A stretch of DNA of 64,000 bases, taken from Platycnemis pennipes. Its lineage: Eukaryota > Arthropoda > Insecta > Odonata > Platycnemididae. Shown one piece after another: positions 1 to 12,780 of this stretch (position 1 is the first letter of the stretch; each line of letters begins with the position of its first letter). Below the pieces are notes generated by a model. It searched no databases. It had not been told where the DNA came from and saw nothing but the letters and a program-made list of their open reading frames with translations. The stretch lies in contig OW121846.1 of assembly GCA_933228895.1 (NCBI GenBank), forward strand, positions 49,370,107-49,434,106, read 5' to 3'. The translations under genes were made by a program, and so were the position numbers.

Positions 1-765
1 AAAACACCATTGCAGCTCATCACGTGTTCACTACCGCCGTTCCCTTATGTCTTCCAGCAACAAACTCTCTCCTCCCGCCATATCTATCAGGCCTTCGTTC
101 CCGTTTTCTCTCCATTATGCCTTCTCCTTTCTAATCCAAGGCGAAATCTGAGGCAAACTTTCATCTATTTTCTTCACCTTAATTTACGTGTTCACGTTTA
201 GGTACCATTCAATCCAACGCGTCATATCGCTAGTCTTTTGATAGCGTCTTTGTTGAGGGTTCCTGTTACTTTTTATGAGTAAACGGCTTCTTGGATAGCG
301 CCATTACCATACACGTATTGTAGACACGATGCCTCTTTTCCTGCGAGATACCTCTCACAGATAAATTGCTTACGCTCGTACTTGACGACGCCTGGGTTAC
401 ATTGTTACGAATCATTTCTTTGTTATACCTTAGTTTTCTTTTGAACGAATGTTAATTGAAAATGTTGGCAGGGATTCTGTAATATGTCTTGTAGGATCTA
501 TAATGTCACAGTTAATGCGTTAAATAATTCTTCGTTACACATGAATCTTAGTGGGTTTACCAAATTTCCTTCGCACTTAAATTTCACATAAATTTTCTCC
601 CGCCTCATCAAACTTCTCCATTCTTATCCCAGGTGATATGTGAGTCAAACTTTCATCTCTGTTCTTTACTTTAATCTATGTGTTCACGTTCATGTACTCA
701 GTGTTGAACTCGGTTTCAAAACCATAACTATTATAAATCGTGACTACACTGACTGTTTTAGATTT
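1..765. other. no gene seen; AT-rich spacer
   Basis: No coding potential or RNA gene is recognisable. The only structure is a diverged direct repeat, listed separately. Short open frames of 63 and 102 codons here have no known motif, and the second runs into a SINE. Confidence 0.5.
108..697 (+). repeat. diverged direct repeat, about 90 bp, two copies
   Basis: Copies at about 108-206 and 616-697 align along their length. Shared words include 'caaactttcatct', 'tgttcacgtt' and 'ctccatt', and the spacing between copies is about 500 bp. Both copies also read similarly in one frame (QTFI...NL.VHV). They could be remnants of a duplicated unit or of element ends. No terminal motifs or target duplications were seen to classify it. 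Confidence 0.5.
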
Positions 766-1050
766 AATGTGGTGGACTATGCATTGACTTCCCATCCCGA
801 GGACCGAGGTTCCAATTACAACGAAGGCAGGGGGTTTTCAACGATAAAATGTTCCTCATTAGAGTGCTCTGTGAAAGGTACTTTGAGTTCAGTAACCCGC
901 CCGTCGGATGGGACGTTTACCCATCGATCCCTAGGCGTCTTTCATTAAGAGTATACCAATGCCTATGCGTGGTTTCAATCCACGCTTATTCTGTTTGTTG
1001 AATGATTCCTGCCCATGTCCAATTCTTGGTAATCCTAAATGACGTAATTG
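766..1050 (+). mobile_element. SINE-A copy, near full length, diverged
   Basis: The head contains 'gacttcccatcccgaggacc', followed by a degraded B box. The centre has 'cccgtcggatgggacgtt' and the tail has 'ggcgtctttcattaagag'. The order of blocks matches the other SINE-A copies. Divergence in the head suggests an old insertion. Confidence 0.75.
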
Positions 1051-1339
1051 AACAAAGCTACCGGCCGTATCCCTAAAAAACTAAAACTAATCATTAATCC
1101 CAATTTTTCTTCAAATAGGTGGTTTACTTCATTTGAAATTACTGGTCATGTAAAACTGACAAATAGTAGGCCAATCGTGAGCTTCCCCTTCGGTGGACAT
1201 TGGGTTCTTCACAATTTTTGTTTTCGGAATTTTCGCTGGCACATCCAGAGGACAGATGGAACTCTCATACAAAGAAGTTTACCGGTTGCCTACACACAGA
1301 ATTATGCTGATGCAAGTGATAGGGGAGGGCTTCGGGGGT

Positions 1340-1615
1340 CAGGTTCATGTAGTGGTCAAAGTGCAGGTGGCTCACCTGAGGGAGGGCCCAGGTTCGAATC
1401 CATTTGGTGGAAGATATTTTTGATTTTGTAAGCCACCCGCCATTTGAGGGCTTTGTGGAGAGCTTTCGTATTCCGCACTCTTCCCATCCGGATGAGTCGT
1501 TAAGCCGTGGTCCCCTTGGCGCATATCGTTAACTGCAGGCTAATGTTGACACTAGGTTGTTTCCTCCTTACCCTTCCCCTTCCAACCTTTCCTCCCGATA
1601 TGAAGTGCAGGTACA
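1340..1615 (+). mobile_element. SINE-A copy
   Basis: The B-box region 'gggcccaggttcgaatcc' is well kept. 'gtggagagctttcgtattcc', then 'gagtcgttaagccgtggtcc' and 'ccttggcgca', mark the central domain. The 3' part continues to about 1,610. The first part of the head is weak. Confidence 0.8.
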
Positions 1616-3079
1616 TACCTGAAAACCACAGAGAGAGAGAGAGAGGTATTGAATTCTGATAGTGCCACAGACAGCACGATACCAAACCAAAGGAAATTAC
1701 GTTATTATTTTTTGGATGGATGTACCCATATTCAGAACATACCTCTTCTGAGGCAGGTGTTCACACATGTTGAAAAGGACTACTTTTCACATACTAAATC
1801 ATTCATATATATACATATATAATCTGAGATTCTGGAGGTCAATATGATTTTATAGAACACATTGCAAGGGCGGCACCAGCGTCATAAAAGTTTTTCAACC
1901 CAAGGGGTCTTTGTTGGACCCTTGGCCCGATATAAGCCGCTGCCCTTGTTCCCCCTTCGTCCCATACCCTAGAAATGGGAACAACGAGGACTACGACAGT
2001 AACATTTTCTTATTTGAGTTCAAACTTGCATGATGATCTTTTATACCATGATCACCTGAGGCTGTCCCTATTTTTGAGATAGTTGTAAGGCTTATCTGCA
2101 GGTCACCAAAAAGCGAACTTGAGAATATCTGTTGATACATTTGACTTATGTCGACGAAACAGTTTATTTCCAGGGCAGTTGGACAAAAAGTTTCTAAAAG
2201 CAAGTGAGAAGACAGGTAGTGGAATGCGGATCAAAAAGACAATAAGTGAGCCGGATCTGCGCCAAGTATTTATTTAATTTATTATTTTTTAAAGAAAATG
2301 GTACACATTCAGCAATGGGGCCAATTCAAAGTGCTCTTATAACAATCACAAATGATACACAAGTAAAAAACATAGAAAATATCAAGCAACGAAAAAACGA
2401 AACCAAGATGATAGCGGTATGCAGATTATTGACCTTATTTTTAAAAATTGTTTCCGACGAAAATTCCGAAAAGTCGAGGTCAGGAAAGTGAAGTTTATAG
2501 GGGATAGAAAAAAGGGGTCAATGTCAATAGGGAGACAATTTATTATGGCGGAGAGACGGAAGAAATGAGAACGATAATCTGGGTGCGGGGGCATGTGGAG
2601 CAGTGAGTTAGCTCGGGTATGGTGAGAAGATACTTTGATACGGATGAAAGAAATAAGATTGGGACTGTCTTCGTAGGAATTAATTGCGTCGTAAAAGTTT
2701 TATGTCCGATTAAAGCCAGTGATGGGAAAGATTTATTACATAGTGAAGAGTATTTGTAATAGAATTACGTTTCAAGGGTCACCAAATGCAAAGATTTTAT
2801 CGCTCCATATAAACCTAGTCCTAGAAGACAAAATAAATTCATGTCCGAGGATTGATTCCATTGCAACCATTGAACTGTAAACCGACGTGTTATCAAGTTG
2901 ATCTCCACTTAACTCAAAATTCTAGTACGATTTTGTTATTCAATATCACAGTAATTCACATTATCATCACCTGATGAGATAGCGAGTCTAAAATTAAGGT
3001 CTAAGAGAGTAAAAGCTTTTTCATTGCCGTTATTGCTAACCACCCGGGCCTGTGCTTTTCTGCGCTTACTAAAGCCATT
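1616..3079. other. no gene seen; simple repeat
   Basis: A (ga)n run lies at 1,631-1,646 and an AT-rich dinucleotide patch at 1,803-1,822. The rest is AT-rich unique-looking sequence with short random open frames and no motif I recognise. Confidence 0.45.
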
Positions 3080-3395
3080 GGTCCGCTGGAGGTGACAAAG
3101 GGCTATGGTAATTTGCTCTATTTTGAATAGGTGGGTAATTGATTATGGGTTGGAATCATTCAGGGAACGAAGGAAAGTTAGATTGAAACATGGCGTCGGC
3201 GTTAACTCTCTTCACGAAAGGCACCAAGGGGTCGGCGGTTCAATGTCCCATCCGTCGGACGGAGTTTTGAACTTCTCTAAACACAGCACGCAGGAGGGGC
3301 GGCGTAACAATGAAAAATCTGTCACCGCCTGGATATAAACTCGAGCTCTCGGGATGGGAAGACAATACTCTAGCCATTACAATAATCCGATCCCT
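3080..3395 (-). mobile_element. SINE-A copy, minus strand, near full length
   Basis: Read on the plus strand, the blocks appear in reverse order. First is the tail ('aataggtgggtaattgatta'), then 'cgaaaggcaccaaggggtc', then 'catccgtcggacggagt'. The head complement 'tcgggatgggaagacaatac' follows at 3,350-3,370. All blocks expected of a complete copy are present. Confidence 0.8.
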
Positions 3396-5594
3396 CCAAT
3401 CTATTATTCCTTCGCTCCGGAATAACTCACTTAAAATTTAAATATACGGTACCCCCCAGTTTCCACCTCTATGCCTTTTTTATCCTAATATAATTAATAT
3501 ATTAAATGTATGCAATTGCATATACTCGTTGTCGCCTACTTTGGGTGTAAATATAATACAGTATTTCATGTGGCGCTTTAATACGGCGCAGGGGAATTGG
3601 CACCTTGGAATCCGGGTCTGGAAGAGGTTATTGTGCAAGCATTCGGCGGCGTAGTCGTGAGCACCTCACCATCCATTCCCTCCCGAGCGCTCATTTCAAC
3701 GACACGACTCAACGAGCACTTCATACTCTAAAGGATGAGTTTCTGTGTTGGTCGGATGACACAGTCTGGAGGCGACAAGAACTCTACTTTTGGGAGACTA
3801 GGAAAGCCGTCTCCCGACTGGAGTCGTAACTGCAGCAAAACTATTCGTCGTTTGCACGCGTTCGGAACTTTGCGAATGCTTCACTGGGTCAGCGCATTAA
3901 TGCTAATGCCCTTAGATAGAATTTAATCAAGTGAAAACACGCATTAATAAAAGATCGAATGATGATTAGGGATTGCTTAATTTTGGGGTGATGTGGATTA
4001 TGTTTGAAAAAACTTGGAAGTTATAGAGAAGGTAACTTTCGAAGATACCTGCAGAATTCTGCAATGAAAGGGCGTAAATTCATCATAAATCAACATGGCT
4101 AAGATTGGTTTCATTGATAGAAAAATTTTCAACAGAAAACAAGGGAAGTTAGCGGAAGTATTGTGGTAACTGTGATGAAATTTATCGAAGATAAATCCGT
4201 GCAAAAGAGATTGCAACAAGATGTTATTTTAAAATAAAATGCAAATTACAAAACATGTATTAAAAATAAAATGTACTGAAAGATGCTTTAAATCTGAGGG
4301 ACAGTAAGCCCGTAGGCATGTATTATTCTCTATCAATCAACACATCAACCAGAGTTGTAATTTGGAGTTCACCAGGTAGCATGTATACATTACAATACTC
4401 TTCAAAGATTGGTTGATTAAGGAATGGTGTAGGATATGTACCATCACATTTCCATTCAGGCCCGGAAAATGTTACCATATAAATAAAAATTTTTAAGTAA
4501 AATAATGATCAAATAAATTAATTTAGAAGAGCCTATCAATTGGAATTTACAAACTGGAAATATCTTATACACAAATGCGTTGGATACAAAATGGACCTTC
4601 AGTCACTCTAAAGAGGAGCGAAGCAATATTTTACCTCAAAAGCCTAAAATTGGAATCCAAATTAGTACTCCTTTCTCTCACGTCAAAATCATTCATGATC
4701 GAAAAATTCCTCAATCAGTCAGTTTTTTGTAGCATTTGGTGTTCGGTAAAACTTTTATTTTTCCGAAATCAGCATCGTTATTTATTTGGCTGTTTTTCGC
4801 ACTTTTTACATATTATTTTTGCAATTATGTTCCGCGAGGCATGGGAAATTCGGCCATTATTCTAAACCCTGAATGGTTGTGCTAAAACTATTTCGTAAAC
4901 CGATTAACATTTGGCATATATCATGGGAACAATAGTAGTTTTATTCAATATTTATTCAGAAACGCAAAACCAGCACCCGGCTACACGATATCTTGAGACA
5001 AATGGGCTTTTTCGTTCGTAGCCATTAAAGTCGCAAGCACAAATGGCAAAGGTTGGAGTTGGATGAGCACTGGAGAACCTACTGATGTCAAAGAAAAGTT
5101 CGCAAGTGGGACGAAGAAGTTCGGTAATTTCATCAGTGACGCTGTCGCGGTCCACTGAAAGAATACCTCAACGAGACGCAGAAGGCCTTGGAGAAGAAAC
5201 TAGATTTTAAAACATGACTAGGATAGAAGAGAAGGTTAAATAGGTTAGCGAATTTCACAAGGAAGGATTCGAAGACAAAATTAGGGGAAGTAAAGAGAAT
5301 GCATTTTAATGCTAACTGTATTTCGTCATGAAAGTTCATACTGCTCGGTACGGAAGTGGAATACAATATTAAGAGAGTAGTCTCCTCCATCTGGGAGTAA
5401 AAGAGAATGGAACACATGTTGTGTGAATAGTTTCTCAACGGAGGCGAACAACAAGCAAGGCCATCAACTTTATTGAGAAGAGGCGCACGATAATTTGTGG
5501 AATCTAAGAGCGAAACTGGGCGTCTGTATTGACCAACCCTTTTACAGAAGCATCAAGGGTTCCACATTTTAAGGTCCTTCCGGTCGGCACAGTT
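3396..5594. other. no gene seen; AT-rich unique sequence
   Basis: Open frames of up to 101 codons lie on both strands, but none shows a domain, signal peptide or splice pattern I can defend. A GA-rich plus-strand stretch at about 5,010-5,330 is compositionally different and unexplained. Confidence 0.4.
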
Positions 5595-5745
5595 CTATAC
5601 ACGAAATGTCTACACGGCACTCAGGTTAGGATCAATATACCGGTGAAGGCTCTTGAAGAAGGTGACCGGTGAAGAAGAAGACACAACCGGAAATCGAACC
5701 TGGAAGCTCGAGATGGAAGCATAACAATCTAGCCACCCACTAATC
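5595..5745 (-). mobile_element. SINE-A head fragment, minus strand
   Basis: The complement of the tRNA-like head is visible: 'ggaaatcgaacctggaagct', then 'gagatggaagcataacaatc' and 'tagccaccc'. The central domain is missing or unrecognisable, so this is a 3'-truncated or highly diverged copy. Confidence 0.5.
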
Positions 5746-8700
5746 TCTGCTTTGAACAATAAATAACAAGAAATGGATATTGTTAAAGAGTAACAGGTCT
5801 GCATTCAGGACTTAAAAGAAACGGATTAAGTATCGTTGTAAAAAATAATTGACGGGCATTTTCTGTTGAGGAGGTGCTTATCTAAACTCCTTTAAGCCTG
5901 CCGTTTTCTTTCAAAAAAGGATTACTGGAATGATGTTAAAAAAGAGCCGTTTTCAAAGTTCTTATCCCCTCTTTATTCAGCTAGGGTTCCTTCCGTCAAG
6001 ACATTTATACATTTGTAAGGTCCTATGACGCAACCAAATAAGTAAGGTAAATGCAATTTTGTTGCCCTATTTTCCTTCTCCCTCTCCCTTTATCCTAAAA
6101 AAAACTCGCATTCCTTTGCATAAAACTAAATGAAGTTTTATAAACATTGTTGTCTTTCTATTAAGGTCTAAAATAATCCAATATTTGCCCAGTTCTCGCA
6201 TTTGTAACCATTCAACCAATATAATATTTAAAATGGACAGTACTATATAGTACAGTATACTTACGTTGGCTTTTTGCCAACTTAAGTGTAGAGGATACAT
6301 TTTTATAACTGTGTAAATAAACCATATGATTCTGTTGAATATATTTTCACGGATACTATTATGCATCTTAGTCAATTAACAAGTTAACTTTGACGTTGTG
6401 CTAAAAAGCATAATTAAGATTTTCGATAGGAGACTTAGTACTATTGTAGAGGTTTCTTCAAAGTCACCTGAAATTATTTATGTATTGTTAAATGTAATCA
6501 TTATTTTTGTTAAGTGATGTTAAATATTCAAATAAAACGATAGAAGAAGCTTGCTTAGGAGGAGGAAGGTGGAGGGAAAAGCTCCCTCGACAAAAATTAT
6601 AGATTCGGTAGAGATGCAGGAGAAATTGATCGATCCGTTGGCAGACTCTCCATAAGGAGCAGGGAAAAAAGGGAAGAAAAGTGCCTCCAACTAAGGAGGT
6701 GGGTGCACCTTCATAAAAGCAATGGGAGCGTCGAGGAACGACAAAGGACAAACTTCCGTGGCTCCGGATAGGAGTTAAGCTCATTTCGCAAGATGGTACT
6801 ACCGAGTTGGGTAAAGGCAACTCAAAGGATCAAAAGACGCCCATAAAAGACAGAACTTACTTGTGTCCTGGCTTGGAAGTAAATTGCCGCGTGTTCTAGC
6901 CATCTCGTTATACAAGCCCAGGCTATTATCTTCACCAGTGACGGATCCGTGGATACGCGGTCCTATCATGATCCCGCTCGTTGCGATCCCGGATTAATTT
7001 TTTAAGTATTATAGGAGCCCTAATGCTCTAATACTCATTTCAAGGGTAAATGCCTTTTTAATATTTTTTAGCATTACGTTCAAGGATTGTTATTTCTTTG
7101 GTATTGTCAGAATGAGAAAAAATATATATCATGCATTTTCCGTTCTACAGTGAAGATAGCATTATAACCTATTTATGATTGAAACCGGTTGAACCTCTCT
7201 GTATGATTCTAACTTTGAATAATACGCAATTTCGTTAATCCCTTGAATTAAACGTAAATTTTCATTTTTTTACGTTTATAGAAAACACAACATGATTTCC
7301 TCAATCTATCTTGAAGAAACTTCTTTCAGTATATAAAATTCTGAATCATTACGTAGTATCTTCAATTCCTGAATGAATTCCGAAAATTCTCACATATTAA
7401 AGATTTGAATAATTTGCATAGGCTTCCTCAGTTGCTATCTGAGTCATTTACATAACACAAGAGTTATTATTTCCCATGCGGGCATTGTCCGAAGCAGAGA
7501 TATGTAATCCCATGGCCGGTATACGGGTTTAGATTAATATTTTATAAATGGAGCAAGAATGGCGAAGATGTTGAAAATTACGGTTAGCGAAAGATTTCAA
7601 GGGGTCCTCATCAGGATAACAGAAGCAATAACAGTAACGTTCTATTATGACGGAACCTTGCATTCACATTTGTTGGTAGAACACCTACTTCAACTTTTGA
7701 TTCAACATTTAATTGCTAAATGGTCATTGCATGAGAATGTGAATTCCAAAAATTTAGGTTTCGTCCTCACCCCAGGAAAGAAAAAAAGCATGAACTGATT
7801 TTTCGTTCGTTCATATTTATCCTTGGATGATTTAAATCGAGACACTGGTTGATATTCTCGATGGAAAACAGTTGGGAATTACCGTTCCCTTAACAAAATG
7901 TGTCAAGAGAACATCGTTTTAATTCACAATCCGATGGAAGGAGTACTAAATTTTAAGGTATTTCCATACAATATTTCCTGGATATACTACCACCTACATG
8001 AGCCTACAGCAAACAAGATTTTGGCTCAAGCCCTCAGGCAAGGTTGCCTGTACTCTAGCCACCATTACCAACTACCTTTCAGGAATGCTTTCATGGAGGA
8101 TTCAAAATAGTGCCTCTAAACGATGCTCTCATTGTCACTTTCATTGACGGCAATATACATCCTTAATATGGAGACCAAGTTGATGGCAAACGAATTGGAA
8201 CACCTTTAAGGCTTCCTTCATTGAATGGAGCAATTAAGCCCCTAATTTGGGCACGCAATTAAGATTCCCTCTCATTTTCCATTCTTGCCCCATTTAAATA
8301 ATTCCGCCTCACTATGTCGCAAAACCCTACCCAAACATCTAAGCTTCTAACGGAATAGCGCACATGCGAAGAGAGTGCGTTCTATTACCTCGGCTGTTGG
8401 GGTTCATTGGAGCCCCTTTAAAGCAAGAAATTTTGCCTTATTAAATTCCACTAATTCCCTCTCTCGGGATGATATGAATCCCCAAGCATTTTCTTTGATG
8501 AAAAATCTGAACTCGGAAAGAAGAATCTTTACGTAAATTGGAGGGTGAAGTTCCTTATTTAATTATTCAATCCAATAAGAAAAATAAGAGGCTAAATTAT
8601 TTAATTTTTACCGCCATGAATCTCTTTAGGCACTATTGTTTTCAGTATTCCAACATGAATGGCGCTATGGGAGAAGAATAATCGGATCATGGTTAGTTTT

Positions 8701-9289
8701 GGGGCCATGTCATTAGGTAGGCCTCTCATCTCGAATCTCCTTATAGGAAACTTTCCCTCATTAACGCACGTCCTCTACAGGAAGCCTCCTCAAGAAGACT
8801 CGCCACAGGCAATATCATTGTGACAGCATAAATTTCGCAATCTATTCACAACCTCATTCTTTCACCTTATACCATGGTCACATCACTTATATCATCGCCA
8901 GTGATGCTCTACGATAAAAGAGGTTTGGTTTTCTTCGCGAAAAGGGCTTGGATAAAGTCGGGAAATTAGTGAAACTGCTTCAGCGGGTCTTCCACAAAGG
9001 ATGTCACAGAAATATTACGAGCCTCAAAGTAGTCACCTTTGGTAAAGGACACGGAGTAAGATGAGTTTGGAAGAGATAAAAATATAACGCAGGGCTTTGG
9101 CTTCACTCTCTTTGAGGAAACGTGAGATTTACCTCTCCGCCCCTTTTCTGGACGACAGCAATACCTTGGGGTCTCGAGAGTGACAAAATATTGACGTCAC
9201 AGCGTTGGAAATTCGCGTTAAATCTATTTTCGATCGTAATACTTGAAACTAAAATTTACCGTAACTTGACATTTAAGTAACGCGTGTAG
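5746..9289. other. no gene seen; AT-rich unique sequence
   Basis: About 3.5 kb with no recognisable repeat block or protein motif. Open frames stay below about 110 codons and lack known signatures. A purine-rich patch lies at 6,540-6,690. Confidence 0.4.
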
Positions 9290-9595
9290 GTGTCCGTCAA
9301 CTAAGGTCAATGTCGCCTTGTAGGATAGGTGGCTAGTTTGCTTCAGGTAGACATTTTCAAGGAAAGAGGTGATGCAGAGATATCCGGCATAGGCCGACTC
9401 CACATGAAAAGCACCACGGGGTCAATCGTTCAACGACCCGTCCGATGGACAGAGTACTGCAATTAACATGCTTTTCACGAAGTTTTCAAGTAAAAACTAT
9501 AACTCCCAAGACATATTTATGCTACAGCCAGGATTCTAGCCCGGGTTCTCGGAGTTGGAGGCCAGTATTGAAATTACCAAACCAACTCGATCACC
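9290..9595 (-). mobile_element. SINE-A copy, minus strand, interrupted
   Basis: The tail complement appears at 9,313-9,345. The central block 'aacgacccgtccgatggaca' follows at about 9,430-9,450. The head complement 'gggttctcggagttggag' and 'gccagtatt' lies near 9,543-9,572. About 70 bp between centre and head is not SINE-like, which suggests divergence or a small insertion. Confidence 0.65.
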
Positions 9596-10394
9596 GACAT
9601 GGACCTATTTTGTCAGAAGCCATTGCCGAGAATAAATGAAATATGTTAGGGTCTTCCTGAATAAGGGACTTGTTCTCGAGTTTCCACAGTCCGTCTTATG
9701 CCAAAGACGTAATAGTGCTGGGGAATTATTACGTTTGCCGAAACAATTTAATGCCAAGTCCATCTCTTTCCACTCTCGTGACACAACTAGCTGTTTCAGC
9801 ACTAAGTTTTTAGAGGTGGCTAAGTCTCACTTCCCCAAAAGGGTAAAGAGGATAAAAGAAATAACTAAGAAGTCAATGTTATGCAAATAAACAGTATAAG
9901 AAATTTCGCAGCTTTATGAAATATATTGGGAATGAAAAAAGACATTATTTGAATTTCACGGTTACTACCATTATGCTTTCAAACTGATAAGAGTCCCAGT
10001 AATAAACGACGTTCAACCTATTTTGTTTGCAGGTGCATCTCGGAAGGAGAATACGTGTTGAGGGTAAGATAGATAAATATATTTATTTGTTCCAGGACAT
10101 TATTGTCCCTTGAAACTTATACATAAAAACATTTACATAGTCTCATTACAACATCAACAGGGTAATATTAATATTAGAAATGAGTAGCTGTCTAAGCATT
10201 GACAATCTTAGACGGTGATAAAAGATATCCGTTCCATTATTGTGTAAACTAATGTTACACAATTTATATCACAAGTGGCCGTGTTCTTGAACAACCATTG
10301 TTAAATATTATTTTACCGATTTTAATGCAACTAAATTATTCTTATTTAGGTACCGAAAGTGATCTCGGCCACAAGTTAAACATCCCCTGAGCTT
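9596..10394. other. no gene seen
   Basis: Open frames of 65-89 codons overlap on opposite strands without motifs. The interval is AT-rich and ends at the next SINE. Confidence 0.4.
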
Positions 10395-10630
10395 ACAAAA
10401 TGGCCATCCATTCCAGGGAGACATAGTCAGGTAGTGGCACTGATATTCCAGCGGTATACCGGTCCATACGTGAATGCTGTATGGAGGGCTATTAAAGTTC
10501 AACATTCTGTCCGTAGGATGGGATGTTGAAACGTGACCCCGATATCGTGTTAAATTAAGATACCGGATTTCCCTCAACCCTTACTCCGTTCCCTGAATGT
10601 GTCCTGTTTCCACCTAATTGGCAAAAATGA
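10395..10630 (+). mobile_element. SINE-A copy, 5' end degraded
   Basis: 'ataccggtccatacgtgaat' leads into 'attctgtccgtaggatggga'. 'gatttccctcaacccttact' and 'cacctaattggcaaaaatga' mark the tail. The tRNA-like head is barely recognisable. Confidence 0.65.
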
Positions 10631-10849
10631 ACTTAGTTTTCGGTCGGATTCTCGGAGCAGGCTGCGGCGTAAATAGATCGGTGAGTAGGACTGTTACAGC
10701 CCTTTTTCCTCCTCGCGGTCCAACCTTTTGGTATCGATTGGAATGTTAATGCCCCATCTCCCGCTCCGCACAAAGGGTCAGGGGTAATCCGAGTGTCTCC
10801 TGTCTTTCATTGAGTGTTTTTCGTACACGTTATTCCTTGATCAGTTTGA

Positions 10850-11012
10850 TTCGGTAGTTAGGGTACTACTCTCCCATCCCAAAGGGCCCTAATTCGCACC
10901 TCGGTAGTGGCAAAGATTACTCCGTTGTAAACCCATCCCTGCTGGAGGGCTATGTGGAGAGAACTTCAAGTTCAGTACTCCGTCCGTCAGGTGGGACGCA
11001 ATGTTGAACCCT
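10850..11012 (+). mobile_element. SINE-A copy, 3'-truncated
   Basis: The head ('ctctcccatcccaaagggcc') and centre ('cttcaagttcagtactccgt', then 'ccgtcaggtgggacg') are clear. Similarity stops soon after the centre. This is the second of three SINE-A copies within 1 kb. Confidence 0.75.
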
Positions 11013-11049
11013 ATTTATTTACACCCACTCGTAAGTTAGTTATTTATTC

Positions 11050-11372
11050 GGTCGAGGCGACCGACTGCTATGACCATGTGCACCATTCAGGATAGGAAGG
11101 TGATAGGTTAAAGGAAATTTTTAAAGGGAATGGAAGAAGATTCAAAGGGATGAGGCATCGGCGATAGTCTATTCTTCACTCATAGTTCCTAATGACCCAT
11201 TGCTTAACGTCCCATACTACGGACGGGGTACTGAGCTACAATTATCCTTCGCGCAAGTCGCAGTCAGGGACCTGTGTATCTCAGGAAAATCTCTGCCACC
11301 ACCGGAAATCGAACTCGGGCCTTTGTGATGGGAGGCCGGTGCCTTAAACGAAATACCAACCCGATCCGTAAA
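11050..11372 (-). mobile_element. SINE-A copy, minus strand, near full length
   Basis: The tail complement begins at about 11,065 ('gaccgactgctatgacc'). The centre reads 'gcttaacgtcccatactacg' and 'gacggggtactgagct'. The head complement 'ccggaaatcgaactcgggcc' ends with 'ataccaacccgatccg'. It lies opposite in orientation to the preceding copy. Confidence 0.8.
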
Positions 11373-11399
11373 TCCTCGTTAGCCCTCTCTCATGGTGAG

Positions 11400-11995
11400 T
11401 GTGTTGCGCAGTGCTCCTCAAACGCACCCCCAAACACAACATTCACCTCTCCCCCGCCCCTCTCCCCGCCCCGCCCCCCGATCCGACGGCGGCCAAACCG
11501 CTCCGGGGGCAGATTTTAATTAAAGGGCGTTCCCCGAGAGCGGGGGCGGGAGCGTTGGTTGCTGTGTGTGGGGCGGGGGCGAAGTATTAGGGTTGACGTG
11601 GAACGTTGGGGGGCGGGAGTGGGGCGAGGTTCTGACGCGTGCGGATGCGAGAGGGAGGATTTGAAAAAGGGGGTAAATGAAAAAAAAATCGGGGGAAAGG
11701 AATCGGGTTGGGCGAGTAATGAAAAATGGCCAATACGATACAATGGCATTTTTGCAATATAGAATGGGGGAGTCGTGGGGCTTTCGTAAACCGTTGATTT
11801 GGCCGCCGGTGGGGCTGTGGGGAGGGGGGAAGGGAGGGGAAGGGTTGGTTGGGGGGAGGGGCGGGCGGATATGACGGGGGACGAAACGGAGGCGTGAGAA
11901 AAGGGATCAAAAAAGCAATATCCGCTAAACAGCGGGGAGGTACGGAGAGGCTGACGTCCTGGCTTGACCCCACTCCTTAGGCCTACGTCCATCAT
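11400..11995. promoter_or_regulatory. CpG-rich island with strand-skewed G tracts
   Basis: The GC content rises sharply against AT-rich surroundings. C-rich plus-strand runs lie at 11,450-11,500. Strong G runs at 11,810-11,868 could form G-quadruplexes on the plus strand. Proline-rich minus-strand open frames (167 and 128 codons) overlap in two frames, which points to composition rather than coding. A promoter or first exon is possible, but no TATA box, initiator or splice site pins it down. Confidence 0.35.
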
Positions 11996-12149
11996 TGCAA
12001 TCATCTGCTTATCATACAATTATTTCCATCACAACGGCATTGCAAGAAATGTCCTCATTTCGAGTAAGAAAACTGCAAACGTGCGTATAACAAAGACAAG
12101 CTAGAAAGGTATTTCCTGACTCACAACTTCATGCAGGCAACGAGATATG

Positions 12150-12415
12150 CAGGATTGAATTCCTGCGGTTGGTGCAGGACAGGAATTCCAGTTTGCGGGC
12201 CCCGATAAGAGTTCCGGTTTCATTTGTGCACCGGTCTCTTATTGAGTTTTAAGTGGAGAGCACTTAAGCTTCAATATTCCGTCCGTCGGATGGGATGTTA
12301 AACCCTCTTTGCCCCTTTTGTAAAGAGCTAATTCTGATTTCAGGTTTCTCTCCACCCTTCAATCACCAGAGATATTACTGTTTCAACTCTACCCACCTAT
12401 ACTGAATGGCGCAAA
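12150..12415 (+). mobile_element. SINE-A copy
   Basis: 'gggccccgataagagttccg' is the B-box region. 'tggagagcacttaagcttca' and 'ccgtccgtcggatgggatgt' form the centre, followed by 'ggtttctctccacccttc' and 'ctgaatggcgcaaa'. The first head segment is diverged. Confidence 0.8.
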
Positions 12416-12579
12416 GTTCTCAAGTGTTTTTTTTTTGCATTTGGTCTTCTCCCTCGAAAAGCTAACGAGATCATGCCACGATAGCAAGGTAGTTTACGCG
12501 TCAGCTTGGACACCCGAAGGTTGTGTGCTTGCGCGCGATCCTGTGTATGGATTCTGAGTTTGTCATAAGGTTAAGAGAT

Positions 12580-12780
12580 GGAGATAGCATAGATGTAGTG
12601 CGTAGAGTAGTGGCCTCCCACACAAAGGTCATGGATTCGTATCTCGGAAGTGGCAGACATTTAGCATTATCATATCTGTCCTTACACCAGGACGGTGCAA
12701 AAAGCTCTTCTCCCTGATTTGGTGCTCGGATTCTCTCCACCCTTACTCCTTTACCTGATAAGGCACTGCTTAAAACCACG
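12580..12780 (+). mobile_element. SINE-A copy lacking the central domain
   Basis: The head is good ('gtagagtagtggcctcccac', then 'ggattcgtatctcggaagtg'). Sequence then passes from 'atctgtccttac' to 'ggattctctccacccttact' with the conserved centre missing. An internal deletion is the simplest reading. Confidence 0.55.

Noticed and set aside
4940..5440. possible host exons in a GA-rich stretch
   Set aside because: Neither strand gives a recognisable domain or a pair of splice sites, and open frames on both strands are similar in length.
11516..12019. 167-codon proline-rich minus-strand open frame
   Set aside because: It is explained by the G-rich/C-rich composition of the island, and an overlapping frame of 128 codons is equally open.
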